Origin: Trueperaceae bacterium
GTDB taxonomy: Bacteria; Deinococcota; Deinococci; Deinococcales; Trueperaceae
Assembly (NCBI GenBank): GCA_013697735.1
Contig: JACCWH010000010.1
Span: forward strand, 1 to 47,696
Length of the DNA stretch: 47,696 bases
Reading direction: 5' to 3'
A program made the translations under genes and the position numbers. Shown piece after piece: positions 1-8,473 of the stretch. Each line of letters opens with the position of its first letter. Position 1 is the first letter of the stretch. The notes under the pieces are model-generated. The model was not told the origin of the DNA. It saw only the letters and a program-made list of their open reading frames with translations, and made no database searches.

Positions 1-781
1 GAGGCACCCTTCGAAGCGTTTCGACCTTCCACCAACCGTAACGGAAGTACTGCCTCCACAGGTCCCCTACGGTCCCACGAGGCGTGTACTGAAGGCGAAT
101 CGAAGGATTGAAGTGAATGCGGTAGCCGGCGGCGCGGATGCGCACGTTGACCTCGTAATCCTCGTTGACGACCATGCTCTCGTCGAACAGGCCAACGTCC
201 TGGAAAACTTCGCGGCGAAACGCGCCGTATGCGACGGTATCGACATCACCGGCCGAGCCGCCGACCCGATACCGGGCGTCCCCTGCACCGAGCGGGTGCT
301 TCGTGGCAAGTGCTACCGCAGCGCCGAAGGGCGTCCGCCCAACTGGCTCCACAACGCCGCCGACGTTCGCAGCGCCGGTTCGCTGCAGCGCGTCGACGCA
401 CCGCGACACGTAGTCGGTGGCTGGGATGGCATGACCGTCCATCCGCACGAGGACATCGCCCCGTGCTGCACGGATACCAATGTTGAGAGCTGCGGAGGTG
501 ATGCGCAGGGGGTTATCGAGAAGCCGGATCCCTGCAAGGGGATGCCGATGCTGGAATTGCGACGTCGCGTCGCGTGTACCGTCTTCGGAGCGGCCATCCA
601 CAACGAGGATCTCGATCACCAGATGCCGCGGATAGTCTTGAGCGAGCAACCGGGAAAGAACCTGTTCGATGTGAGCGGCCTCGTTGAGGACTGGCAACAC
701 CACCGAAACGGTCGGAAGGCCGTCGCTCGCACCTGCTTCCTGGGCCATCGCGTCAGCAGGATCGTCGACGTGCGTCGTCAT
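1..781 (-). CDS. Glycosyltransferase family 2, ExoA-like (C-terminus cut by window edge)
   Basis: A reading frame on the minus strand starts with ATG at 781 and runs off the left edge without a stop, giving 260 visible residues. The N-terminal GT-A fold shows the VSVVLPVLNEA first strand at about residues 25-35, the nucleotide-sugar region VVDGRSEDGT at about 61-69, and LVRMDGHA at about 111-118 where the metal-binding DXD usually lies. VNEDYEVNVRIRAAG and the later RYGWWKVETLRR stretch are typical of succinoglycan ExoA-like transferases, which add sugars from nucleotide donors at the inner membrane during exopolysaccharide or glycolipid assembly. The missing C-terminus probably carries membrane helices. 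In-frame codons upstream of the ATG reach a TAG within 30 nt, so the start is well bounded, but no Shine-Dalgarno is seen. The exact acceptor cannot be told. Confidence 0.88.
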   Translation of the reverse strand, partial: MTTHVDDPADAMAQEAGASDGLPTVSVVLPVLNEAAHIEQVLSRLLAQDYPRHLVIEILVVDGRSEDGTRDATSQFQHRHPLAGIRLLDNPLRITSAALNIGIRAARGDVLVRMDGHAIPATDYVSRCVDALQRTGAANVGGVVEPVGRTPFGAAVALATKHPLGAGDARYRVGGSAGDVDTVAYGAFRREVFQDVGLFDESMVVNEDYEVNVRIRAAGYRIHFNPSIRLQYTPRGTVGDLWRQYFRYGWWKVETLRRVP

Positions 782-1070
782 CGAAGACCGACGATCGCCG
801 GAGGCGGTCTACGACACCCATCCAGTGAGTGTGCGCGGTGTGCCTGCGAGCGATTTCTATCAAGTCGATTCGGATTCCCGCGAATGGCGTTCGAGTATTT
901 GGCGTTCACGTGGAAGCATGCGTGGCGAGGCCGCTCGGCTCCCGCGACACCGCTTGTCATCGTCGCGGCAACGTAATATCGAAGCATCATTGGTGGTCTT
1001 GCTTTGGCATGATGTGGCGAACATACCATGGCTGTCGATTCGTCGTCGACACTGGCCCGCTTGTGCGATA

Positions 1071-1084
1071 TGGCCAATTGGCCA
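1071..1084. promoter_or_regulatory. Perfect 14-bp palindrome, possible operator
   Basis: TGGCCAATTGGCCA reads identically on both strands and lies in untranslated DNA. It looks like a dimeric transcription-factor site. No cognate regulator is adjacent, so its use is inferred only from symmetry and position. Confidence 0.35.
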
Positions 1085-1155
1085 CTGGGAGCTCACCTCG
1101 AATGGATCGCTGCGACTTCGAGACGACGCCGCGTATCCTAGACCGGCTGCCGGAC

Positions 1156-1421
1156 TCACCGGAGGACCGGTGAATTCGACGAGGACACATCTCGGCTCGA
1201 GCACGCACCTTGAGTCGGTGGCGCATTGAGGCCATTCGTCACGACGGCGTGCACCCACACGGGTGCCAATTAGGCCCGCCAGTCATGTCGCTCGTCCTCG
1301 AGCGACGTAGACTTGAGTGTCGTTCGCAGGGGAGCCGCGTGTCGCCCAGTGCGTTCGTGCCAATCGTGCAGGAGGATCGAGTGCTCGCAGACCGAACGGA
1401 TCGTCCCGGACCGCTGGTCCG
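1156..1421 (+). repeat. Cluster of four perfect short inverted repeats upstream of the GGDEF gene
   Basis: Four stem-loops are readable. 1156-1173 has 7-bp arms TCACCGG/CCGGTGA with a 4-nt loop. 1251-1266 has arms GCACCC/GGGTGC with a 4-nt loop. 1287-1306 has arms GTCGCTCG/CGAGCGAC with a 4-nt loop, extendable to 1285-1308 with one G-U pair. 1407-1421 has arms CGGACC/GGTCCG with a 3-nt loop and lies 18 nt before the GTG start. A TAGACT hexamer at 1308-1313 could be a -10 box, which would put the last hairpin in the 5' leader. The function is unknown. Confidence 0.4.
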
Positions 1422-1439
1422 CCGTATGCGTGAGCAATC

Positions 1440-3212
1440 GTGAGCGAGCGCGACGTCCAGAACAAGGCGGCAGCGGACGCACTCGAAGGCTTGGAAGAGG
1501 GCCAGGAGGCGCAAACGACGGATTACTACCGGGCCGTCTTCGATGCGCTCACCGAGGGTTTGTGCGTCCTCGAGGTGATCTCGAGCGACGACGAGCCCGC
1601 TGACTACCGCTTCATAGAGGTCAACGATGCGTTCGAAACAGCGACCGGACTCCGTGACGTGACGGGTGCCACGTATCGTGAGCGCATGCCGGCGATGAGC
1701 ATCCTGGCGCCGGAGTCGTACGTTCGGATCGCTCGGTCCGGGACTCCCGAACGTTTCATCGCCGACTCGGAGGCCGGCGGTGGTGCCCGGCGTTTCGACG
1801 TCTACGCCTTCCGCCTCGGTGACGACGACAGCCGGCGAGTTGCCGTGCACTTCACCGACGTTACACAGCGCACGCTCACGGAGCAGGAGCTCCTCGATCG
1901 AACCGAGCAGTTCAGCTCCCTCATCGCCCAGGCGCCGATCGGGGTCTTCCTCGTCGACGCGGCGTTCCGCCTCGTGCACGTCAATCCCGTGGCGGAGGCG
2001 GTGTTCGGTGCGATACCCGACCTGATCGACAGGGACTTCGAGGAGGTCATGCGCCTCGTGTGGGGCGAGGAGTTGGCCGAAGACGTCGTTCGAGCGTTTC
2101 GTTACACGCTCGAGACCGGCGCGCCACAACACGAGGAAGATCTCGAGGCGAATGTGGCCGGGCAAGGCGTGAGCGCCTACTACGATTGGCGCATCGATCG
2201 TCTCCTGCTGCCCGACGGCGGGTACGGGGTGGTGTGCTACTTCAGCGACGTCTCTCCTCTCGTCGAGGCGCGACGGGCGCTCGCCGCCTCGGGCGAGTAC
2301 TATCGGACGGTGTTCGAAAAGATGGAACAGGGGTTCTGCGTCGTGCACGTACTCTTCGACGATACGAACACGCCGGTCGACTGTCGATACGTAGAGATGA
2401 ACAGCGTGTTCGAGCACCAGAGCGGTATGAGAGACGCCCTCGGCAAGACGATGCGCGAACTCGAGCCAAACGTCGAGGGATTCTGGTGGGAGATGTACGG
2501 CGCGGTCGCCCTCACGGGCGTCTCGAAACGCTTCATGGACTACGACGATGCGGTCGACCGCTGGTTCGACGTGAGCGCCGTGCGAATCGGCGAACCGGAA
2601 GACAACAAGGTCGCCATCATGTTCCACGACGTCACCGAGCGCAAGCGCGCGGAGGAGACGCTCCAACACAGCGTCATGCAGCTCCGACACCGAGCGCATC
2701 ACGACCACCTCACCGGACTTCCGAACCGCATCCTGTTCGAGGACCGACTGCAGTTGGGCCTCGCCGCGGCGGCGAGGTATAGCCGCAGCCTCGCGATCCT
2801 CTTCATCGATCTCGACGGATTCAAGGAGATCAACGACACGCAGGGCCACTCCTGCGGCGACGAGGTCCTCAAAGTAACTGCCCGTCGACTGCAGGACGCG
2901 CTCCGAACGAGCGACACGCTCGCTCGGATGCACGGCGACGAGTTCGTCGTGCTCCTCCCCGACTTCGAAACCCTCGCGGACGTCCGCAGCCTTGCGAAGA
3001 AGCTGCTCTCGGAAGTGGCGCAGCCGGTCAGCGTGGGCGACGATTCGGTCACCGTGAGCGCGTCGATCGGCGTGAGCCTCTACCCGAAGAACGCCGGCAA
3101 TTCGCATGGGCTCCTTCATGCTGCCGATGCGGCGATGTATCAGGCAAAAGCCAGTGGAAAGAACACCGTGCGGTTCTTCAAATCGTCGCCGCATGAACGG
3201 GCGGACGGGTGA
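1440..3212 (+). CDS. PAS-PAS-PAS-GGDEF diguanylate cyclase-type signalling protein
   Basis: The 590-residue soluble protein has three PAS-like modules (about 28-142, 155-272 and 286-400) and a C-terminal GGDEF domain (about 418-582). GGDEF domains make cyclic di-GMP from two GTP. The substrate helix region FIDLDGFKEINDTQGH lies at 455-470. The signature reads HGDEF at 498-502, so the first glycine is histidine. An inhibitory-site-like RTSD (489-492) sits the canonical five residues upstream. No transmembrane segment or EAL domain is present, so it is probably a cytoplasmic sensor whose PAS domains perceive a ligand, redox or light cue. The GTG start at 1440 overlaps the TGA of a short upstream frame. 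No Shine-Dalgarno is visible, so the start is moderately certain. Activity of the HGDEF variant is unproven. Confidence 0.9.
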   Translation: MSERDVQNKAAADALEGLEEGQEAQTTDYYRAVFDALTEGLCVLEVISSDDEPADYRFIEVNDAFETATGLRDVTGATYRERMPAMSILAPESYVRIARSGTPERFIADSEAGGGARRFDVYAFRLGDDDSRRVAVHFTDVTQRTLTEQELLDRTEQFSSLIAQAPIGVFLVDAAFRLVHVNPVAEAVFGAIPDLIDRDFEEVMRLVWGEELAEDVVRAFRYTLETGAPQHEEDLEANVAGQGVSAYYDWRIDRLLLPDGGYGVVCYFSDVSPLVEARRALAASGEYYRTVFEKMEQGFCVVHVLFDDTNTPVDCRYVEMNSVFEHQSGMRDALGKTMRELEPNVEGFWWEMYGAVALTGVSKRFMDYDDAVDRWFDVSAVRIGEPEDNKVAIMFHDVTERKRAEETLQHSVMQLRHRAHHDHLTGLPNRILFEDRLQLGLAAAARYSRSLAILFIDLDGFKEINDTQGHSCGDEVLKVTARRLQDALRTSDTLARMHGDEFVVLLPDFETLADVRSLAKKLLSEVAQPVSVGDDSVTVSASIGVSLYPKNAGNSHGLLHAADAAMYQAKASGKNTVRFFKSSPHERADG

Positions 3213-3294
3213 TGGCGCCCGCAGTGCCCGTTTGGCCGCCGGCCGGTTGGGTACCCTGCGAGCGCGAAACGGACGTAGCAGTGGGAGGCATTGC

Positions 3295-4149
3295 ATGCGG
3301 GTGATCGTGACGGGTGGGAGTGGCCGTGCCGGGCGCTTCACGGTGCGGGAGTTGGCTGCGGCAGGGCACGAGGTGATCAACCTCGACCGCGTTCGTCCGT
3401 GCGAGGAACTACCGGGGGAGTTCGTGCAGCTCGACCTGACGAACGCCGGTGAGGTCTATGACGTCCTCTCGCAGTTCCGGCCCACGGGCCTCTGCCACCT
3501 TGCGGCGAATCCGTCGCCGACCGGCTTCCCGCGCCATCAGACCTTCGAGAACAACGTGGTGAGCACCAACGTCGTGATGCAGGCAGCCGGCGACGTCGGC
3601 GTGACGCGATTCGTGTACGCGAGCAGCGAGATGGCGACCGGCTGGCTCACGACGGACGAGTTGCCGCCTCGGCTCCCGTTCGACGAGACCGACAGAACCG
3701 CATCACCGAGCGCCTACGCCCTGAGCAAGTACCTCGGTGAGGTGATCGCCGACTCGATGGTGCGCCAGTACCCGACGATGTCGGTCTGCAGTTTGCGCAT
3801 CAACAACGTGATCATGCCCGACGGCTACGACGTGCTGCAGTTCCGGCGGGACAACTTTCCCGAGGGCGGCGGCAACTTCTGGAGCTACATCGACGTCAGG
3901 GACGTTGCGACCGCCTTCAGGGCGGCGCTCGAAGGCGAGATCTCCGGTCACGAGGTCTTCCTGATCGCCGCCGCCGACACCTGCCTCGATACGCCGGTGC
4001 AGGAGGCCGTCGAGCGCCTCTACGGCCCCGGCGCCCGCTTCGCTCCGGACCACGATCCGTATGCATCGGTCTTCAGTTGCCGCGCGATCGAGGAGCGACT
4101 CGGGTGGCGAGCACGGCACTCCTGGCGAGATGAGGATGCGAACGACTGA
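3295..4149 (+). CDS. NAD-dependent epimerase/dehydratase (extended SDR)
   Basis: The 284-residue protein begins with the Rossmann motif TGGSGRAG (residues 5-12) after the first beta strand MRVIV. Further motifs are LAANPSP and the catalytic YALSK tyrosine-lysine pair, with SSE serving as the serine motif. The family converts nucleotide sugars or related substrates using bound NAD(P). The ATG at 3295 follows a good ribosome-binding site, GGGAGG, about 8 nt upstream. A longer in-frame extension back to 3106 would overlap the preceding gene and is rejected. The gene is 82 nt downstream of the GGDEF gene and may be cotranscribed. The substrate cannot be told; a role in cell-surface sugar metabolism would fit the nearby glycosyltransferase, but that is inference. 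Confidence 0.88.
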   Translation: MRVIVTGGSGRAGRFTVRELAAAGHEVINLDRVRPCEELPGEFVQLDLTNAGEVYDVLSQFRPTGLCHLAANPSPTGFPRHQTFENNVVSTNVVMQAAGDVGVTRFVYASSEMATGWLTTDELPPRLPFDETDRTASPSAYALSKYLGEVIADSMVRQYPTMSVCSLRINNVIMPDGYDVLQFRRDNFPEGGGNFWSYIDVRDVATAFRAALEGEISGHEVFLIAAADTCLDTPVQEAVERLYGPGARFAPDHDPYASVFSCRAIEERLGWRARHSWRDEDAND

Positions 4150-4176
4150 GCAGCCGAGCCGCGTCGCCACGGCCGG

Positions 4177-4845
4177 TCAGCCCTGGAGGAAGCCATTCTC
4201 CAGAACCTCTCGAGCGATCGTGGTGGCGGGGCCGTGACCCGGCCACACGACCGTGTCGCTCGCAAGGGAGAGGAGCTCGCGTCGTATGCCGGCGATGAGG
4301 AGGTCGTGATCACCGTTGGGGAAGTCCGTGCGGCCGATGCCCCCGCGGAAGAGCGTGTCGCCTGCCATCACCGCACGGGCGCCGTGAAGTACGAACACCA
4401 CGTGCCCAGGCGCGTGGCCCGGCACGTGCCGGACCGCGGCTCCGATACTACCCGCGTGGAGTTCGTCACCGTGGGCGATGTCGAGCGTGGGCGTGCGGGG
4501 TTGGGCTACGGCGATGCCTGAGAACGCCCATGCGATCTCCTTTGCTGCGCCGTACATGTCTCGGTCATCGACGTGGAGGCGCACGGGGACGTCGCCGAGC
4601 GCCTCGACTACATCGTCGACGGCGCCGATGTGGTCGAAGTGGGCGTGGGTGAGCCAGATTTCGCGTAGGTTCCAGTCGCCCGCCCGCAGCCGCCCCAGGA
4701 GGCGTTCCGCCTCCGCGCCGGGATCGATCAGGACCGCGTCGCGGGTGGTCGGGTCACCCACGAGATATGCGTTGGTCGCGATCGGTCCGACCGTCAGCGC
4801 CTCGAGGGAGCGGGTTGTCGCAGGGGTGCCGTCGAGGAGCGTCAT
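4177..4845 (-). CDS. Metallo-beta-lactamase-fold hydrolase, glyoxalase II-like
   Basis: The 222-residue protein carries the metal-binding motif THAHFDH at 66-72, then VPGHAPGH at 141-148, an Asp in AGDTLF at 163 and WPGHGPATT near the C-terminus (His 204). This is the complete ligand set for a binuclear metal site. The length and the absence of the extra C-terminal domain of classical GloB match the short YcbL-type hydrolases, which act on thioesters or similar substrates. It converges with the epimerase gene (27-nt gap). The start has no Shine-Dalgarno; a TACCTT box lies 6 nt before the ATG, suggesting a leaderless transcript. The precise substrate is unknown. Confidence 0.9.
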   Translation of the reverse strand: MTLLDGTPATTRSLEALTVGPIATNAYLVGDPTTRDAVLIDPGAEAERLLGRLRAGDWNLREIWLTHAHFDHIGAVDDVVEALGDVPVRLHVDDRDMYGAAKEIAWAFSGIAVAQPRTPTLDIAHGDELHAGSIGAAVRHVPGHAPGHVVFVLHGARAVMAGDTLFRGGIGRTDFPNGDHDLLIAGIRRELLSLASDTVVWPGHGPATTIAREVLENGFLQG

Positions 4846-4851
4846 TTCGAG

Positions 4852-4857
4852 AAGGTA
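4852..4857 (-). promoter_or_regulatory. Leaderless-type -10 box (TACCTT) for the MBL-fold hydrolase
   Basis: On the minus strand TACCTT is followed by 6 nt (CTCGAA) and the ATG at 4845. A -10 hexamer at that spacing places the transcription start at the start codon. No clear -35 is visible. Confidence 0.45.
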
Positions 4858-4991
4858 GCATGGTCGGCCGAGCGTGACTCGCCGCCGATGCCGGCAGCCA
4901 GTGCAGCTACGCTCAGCGAGGACGTGACGTCGGCGCCGTGGTGCGGCGAATCATCATTGACGATCCGCGCGGTTCCGGTCGACGGTTGCCA

Positions 4992-4997
4992 TATACT
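4992..4997 (+). promoter_or_regulatory. Putative -10 box TATACT upstream of the transporter fusion gene
   Basis: TATACT is a 5/6 match to the consensus and lies 61 nt before the preferred GTG start. A convincing -35 at 16-18 nt is missing; a TTGACG at 4957-4962 is too far away. If this is the promoter, in-frame starts before about 5004 are excluded. Confidence 0.4.
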
Positions 4998-5058
4998 TGG
5001 CGCCGACGATCCTCGATTGCGACCTCCGGGCGTGCCGGCGGGAGTCTGGGAGCTGAGC

Positions 5059-8000
5059 GTGTCGGGCGCGGTACGGCTGTTGTCGATGGTGGGGGTGCGT
5101 CCGAGCGAGGGGCGGCTCGTCGGCCGCCTCTTCGCGCTCTACTTCGTGCTCATCTCGGCGCTGGTACTCATCCAGTCGATGGCCTTTGGGCTGTTCATCG
5201 CGAACTACGGCGCGGGACGGCTACCGTTCGCCTACCTCACCATCGCGGTCGTCGGATCCCTCGTCACGTTCGCCTATCTGTGGATCGGCGCGCGCGTCAC
5301 CTTCGGGCGCCTGCTCGGCGTCAACCTCGGCTTCCTCGCGCTGGGCAGCTTCACCCTATGGGTCCTCCTGGGCACGCGCGGTGCCCCCTGGGTCGTCTTC
5401 CTCCTGCCGGTCTGGTTCCAGATCTTCGTCACGCTCGCGAACCTCGTGGTCTGGCCCCTCGCCCTGCGGCTCTTCGACGTCCGCCAGAGCAAACGCGTCT
5501 TCGGAATCATCGGGGCGGGCACGTGGGTCGCAAACGTACTCGGCGGTCTCGTCGTCGCACCGCTCGTGGCGTTCACGGGTCCGGCCAACCTGCTACTGCT
5601 CGCTGCGCTCATCGTGGTGCCCGCGTGGTTCCTGCTCCGCGCGATCCTGCGCGAGTACGTCGTCGAAGGAGCGACTTCGAGCGCTGACGGCCCGGGGAGA
5701 GCGAGGGCGGCGCGCGCACCGCTCGGCTCGTACGCCTGGCGGATCTTCGCGTTCGTGGCCGCGTGGTGGCTGGCGTTCTACTTCGTCGACGCCATCTTCT
5801 TCGCCCACGCGGCTCGAGCGTTCGCGGACGCGACCACGCTCACGGCCTTCATCGGTCGCTTCCTGTCGGTCACCGGCGCCGTGGCCCTCGTCACTACCGT
5901 CTTCCTCACGGGCCGCATCCTCGGCCGCTTCGGCCTCGCCGCTGGCTTGCTCACGATGCCGGTGCTCGTCACCACGCTCATTGCGAGCGTCGCCGTATTG
6001 GGAGTCGGTGGCGCCTCGGCGGCCGTCCTGTTCTGGCTCGCCGCCGCGAGCAAGTCGGGCAACGTCGCCCTCGGTTTCTCGCTGTCGCAGACCGCGAACA
6101 CGGTCATGTACCAGGCCCTGCCGGGTGCGCAACGCGAGCGCGTGCAGACCCTGACCGAGGGGATCGTCCAGCCGCTCGCGATCGGCGCGGCGGGCGCGAT
6201 CCTGCTGGTGCTGACCACACTCGGTGGCCTCGACGGAGACGCGCTCGCCTGGGTGTTCCTCCCGCTCGCCGCGCTCTGGCTCGTCGGCGGGGTTCGCGTC
6301 GCCCGCGCCTTCCCGTCGACGCTCGCGCAGCTCCTGGCGCGACGGCGGTGGGGTCGCGACGGCGGGGTGTTCGTCGATGCCACCAGCCGAGAACTGCTCC
6401 GCGCCCATCTGCGCGGCTCGCACCCCGGGGCCGTCATCTACGCTTTCGAGCGGCTCGCCGAGGATCCCGGCGCGGTCGGTTCGCCAGACGTCGCGGCGCT
6501 CCTCGGTCACGAGGCGCCGGAGGTGCGTGCCGCCGCGTTGAGCTGGATCGAGGCGAACGCGGCACCGGCGTGGGCCGAGATCGTCCGCGCCGCCCTGGAG
6601 CGCGAGCGGGATCCCGCGCTTCGCGCGAGCGCGCTCCGTGCGCTCGGAGCGTCGGGTGTACCCGGAGCGGTGAGCGTTCTCACGGCCGCCCTCACCGACC
6701 CGGCGCCCATCGTGCGTGCCGGAGCGGTCGTGGGTCTCATCCGTTCCCGCGACACTGCGGCTGCGCCTCTGGCGCGCCGCACCTTCGACGCGCTGGTGGC
6801 GGCGTCGGACCCGAGCGCTCGTGCTGCGGCGGCGCGCGCCCTTGCGGCGCTGGGGAACGCCATCGACGCCGGATCGCACCTCGAGCTGCTGGGTGATCCG
6901 GACCGGAGCGTGCGCGTGGAAGCGCTCTCGGCGCTCACGCCGACCTCCGAACGGCGCCTGTGGTTCGCCGTCGTGCAAGGGCTCGGTGGGCGCCGCGGAT
7001 CCGCGGGGATGGCGCGTGTGCTGGCGCGAGGGGGCGAGGCGGCACTCGACGCGATCGAGGAGGAGCTTTCTCGTGCCGAACCCGCGGGAGACCGCCTCGT
7101 CGTGCTCGCAGCGGCGTGCGCCGGCATCGGTGGCCCGCGTGCCGCGAGCCTGCTCGTGCGGCTCGCCGAGGTGCCCATCGCCGACGTGCAGGTCGCTGCG
7201 CTCACCGCGCTCGCGCGCGCGGGAGCGAGCCTCGACACTCGCGACGTGCGGGCGCGCTTGCCCGTCTGTCGACTTCGGATGCTCGCGCTCCAGACCCTAC
7301 GCGCCATGGTGCTTCCGACGCAGCGCACACCGTTGCTCGTATCCGCGCTCGAGCGGGCGTGGCGGCGGGAGGGGGAGATCTTGCTCCTGCTCCTCGCCCA
7401 CGCCGTCATTGCACGAGGTGGAGACGCCACCGGCGTGCTCGACGCCCGCGCGCCGCTGCTGGGCGGCGACGGCCACCGTACCGCTCAGGCACTCGAGGTG
7501 ATCGACAGCCTGATCCCGGCCGACCTGCGGCGGACCGTACTGCCATGGCTCGAGACGGCGCCGTGGACTGAAGCGTCGCCGACGATCGATGCACCGGACG
7601 AAATCGGCATCGGCGCGCGCCTCGCCGCCCTCGTGCAGGGCGAGGACGCTCGCTGGCATGGGCCGTGGATGCGGGCGTGCGCGATTCACGCCATGGGCGC
7701 CTTGGAGCTGGTGACGCACGCCCGCATCGTGGTCGCGGCCGAGGGGGACGACGACCCGATCGTCGCCGAGGCGGCGCGGTGGTCGGCCGACCGGCTCCTC
7801 GATCGCCCCACCGCAGACGTGCACCAGGAGAGGACACCCGCCATGCTCTCGACGCTCGAACGCGTGCTCGTGCTCAAGACGGCCGACATCTTCGCGGGGA
7901 CGCCCGACGACGTCCTGGCCGACGTCGCCTCGGTGGTCGAGGAGGTCGACCTCAACGAAGGGGCGGTCGTCTTCCGGCGCGGCGACGTCGGCGACTCGCT

Positions 8001-8304
8001 CTACGTGGTCGTCGACGGGTGCGTCGAGGTCGTGGACGGCGAGCGGGTCATCGACGTCGTGGGGGAGCGCGAAGTGTTCGGCGAGATGGCGCTCCTCGAT
8101 CCGGAACCGCGCGCGGCGAGCGTGCGTGCGGTCGAGCCGACGCGGCTGTTGCGGCTCGATCGCGGGCCGTTCATCGAGATCCTCCACGATCGCCCCGAAG
8201 TTGCCATCGCCATCTTGCGGGTGCTCACGCGGCGCCTGCGATCTCGAGTTCGTGACCTGGCCGCGCTGAGCGACCGGCTCACCGGTGAGACCGAGCACCC
8301 CTGA
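5059..8304 (+). CDS. Nucleotide-transporter-like MFS membrane domain fused to HEAT repeats and a cyclic-nucleotide-binding domain
   Basis: The roughly 1081-residue protein has three parts. Residues about 15-415 form a polytopic membrane domain with some 12 helices resembling ATP:ADP antiporter (NTT/TLC) proteins. Residues about 440-900 are Ala/Arg/Leu-rich HEAT-like helical repeats. Residues about 938-1070 form a cNMP-binding domain with an intact phosphate-binding cassette ([15 protein letters not shown], keeping the Gly-Glu and Arg-Ala positions). The domain order is known in free-living bacteria, where the transported solute is usually undetermined. The protein probably sits in the inner membrane with the HEAT and cNMP parts in the cytoplasm. 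The GTG at 5059 is chosen because GGGAG lies 6 nt upstream and a -10-like box lies at 4992. A GTG at 5032 and an ATG at 5086 are alternatives. Confidence 0.82.
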   Translation: MSGAVRLLSMVGVRPSEGRLVGRLFALYFVLISALVLIQSMAFGLFIANYGAGRLPFAYLTIAVVGSLVTFAYLWIGARVTFGRLLGVNLGFLALGSFTLWVLLGTRGAPWVVFLLPVWFQIFVTLANLVVWPLALRLFDVRQSKRVFGIIGAGTWVANVLGGLVVAPLVAFTGPANLLLLAALIVVPAWFLLRAILREYVVEGATSSADGPGRARAARAPLGSYAWRIFAFVAAWWLAFYFVDAIFFAHAARAFADATTLTAFIGRFLSVTGAVALVTTVFLTGRILGRFGLAAGLLTMPVLVTTLIASVAVLGVGGASAAVLFWLAAASKSGNVALGFSLSQTANTVMYQALPGAQRERVQTLTEGIVQPLAIGAAGAILLVLTTLGGLDGDALAWVFLPLAALWLVGGVRVARAFPSTLAQLLARRRWGRDGGVFVDATSRELLRAHLRGSHPGAVIYAFERLAEDPGAVGSPDVAALLGHEAPEVRAAALSWIEANAAPAWAEIVRAALERERDPALRASALRALGASGVPGAVSVLTAALTDPAPIVRAGAVVGLIRSRDTAAAPLARRTFDALVAASDPSARAAAARALAALGNAIDAGSHLELLGDPDRSVRVEALSALTPTSERRLWFAVVQGLGGRRGSAGMARVLARGGEAALDAIEEELSRAEPAGDRLVVLAAACAGIGGPRAASLLVRLAEVPIADVQVAALTALARAGASLDTRDVRARLPVCRLRMLALQTLRAMVLPTQRTPLLVSALERAWRREGEILLLLLAHAVIARGGDATGVLDARAPLLGGDGHRTAQALEVIDSLIPADLRRTVLPWLETAPWTEASPTIDAPDEIGIGARLAALVQGEDARWHGPWMRACAIHAMGALELVTHARIVVAAEGDDDPIVAEAARWSADRLLDRPTADVHQERTPAMLSTLERVLVLKTADIFAGTPDDVLADVASVVEEVDLNEGAVVFRRGDVGDSLYVVVDGCVEVVDGERVIDVVGEREVFGEMALLDPEPRAASVRAVEPTRLLRLDRGPFIEILHDRPEVAIAILRVLTRRLRSRVRDLAALSDRLTGETEHP

Positions 8305-8316
8305 CCGTCGGTCGTC

Positions 8317-8332
8317 TCCGGGTACGCCCGGA
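8317..8332 (+). terminator. Short hairpin after the transporter fusion gene
   Basis: TCCGGG and CCCGGA form a perfect 6-bp stem closed by TACG, a UNCG-type tetraloop, 13 nt after the stop codon. No T-tract follows, so intrinsic termination is uncertain. Confidence 0.3.
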
Positions 8333-8371
8333 CGCCTCGATGAACCCCATGCGTCGTACGGCCAAGGGACG

Positions 8372-8377
8372 TATCCT
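8372..8377 (+). promoter_or_regulatory. -10 box (TATCCT) for the glcDEF operon
   Basis: TATCCT lies 6 nt before an ATG at 8384, the spacing seen at other leaderless starts in this window. It is 85 nt upstream of the probable glcD start. No -35 is recognised. Confidence 0.4.
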
Positions 8378-8383
8378 CGCGGC

Positions 8384-8473
8384 ATGCGCGCGTCACCACC
8401 TGGTCGTCACCCTCCCGATCGCCTCGCCGGAGGTTGCACGGACCGACCCTCCATTGGGCGCCATGACCGTTGA
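8384..8473 (+). CDS. Possible leaderless leader peptide (29 codons) overlapping the glcD start
   Basis: An ATG 6 nt after TATCCT opens a 29-codon frame, beginning [11 protein letters not shown], whose TGA (8471-8473) falls just after the glcD ATG at 8463 in another frame. glcD itself has no Shine-Dalgarno, so translation of this small frame could couple initiation of glcD. The peptide has two Pro-Pro pairs. No homology is recognised. The evidence is positional only, and the frame could be accidental. Confidence 0.3.
   Translation: MRASPPGRHPPDRLAGGCTDRPSIGRHDR

Larger units (their letters stand above)
782..1439. other. Long intergenic region between divergent genes, rich in inverted repeats
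   Basis: This 658-bp stretch separates the divergent glycosyltransferase and GGDEF genes. Open frames exist on both strands but none has a recognisable product, a ribosome-binding site or the codon use of the neighbours. The first half (about 850-1080) is visibly lower in G+C than the rest of the window. The second half holds a perfect 14-bp palindrome and four compact inverted repeats. It probably carries promoters for both genes and perhaps a structured leader or small RNA. I recognise no riboswitch class in it. Confidence 0.55.

Noticed and set aside
684-1229. A 181-codon plus-strand frame overlapping the glycosyltransferase start
   Set aside because: It overlaps the glycosyltransferase gene, has no ribosome-binding site and encodes no recognisable domain.
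1285-1440. A c-di-GMP riboswitch (GEMM) before the GGDEF gene
   Set aside because: The hairpins are simple perfect stems. I could not find the conserved GEMM receptor sequences, so no riboswitch is called.
1210-1443. A 77-codon frame ending on the GGDEF start codon (GTGA overlap)
   Set aside because: The overlap is suggestive of coupling, but the frame has no good start or codon bias and covers two of the hairpins. I kept the region as untranslated.
1239-3380. A 713-codon open frame on the minus strand opposite the GGDEF gene
   Set aside because: Its protein lacks any recognisable domain and is rich in Arg/His/Asp as expected for an antisense frame of a high-G+C gene. The plus-strand frame encodes clear PAS and GGDEF domains.
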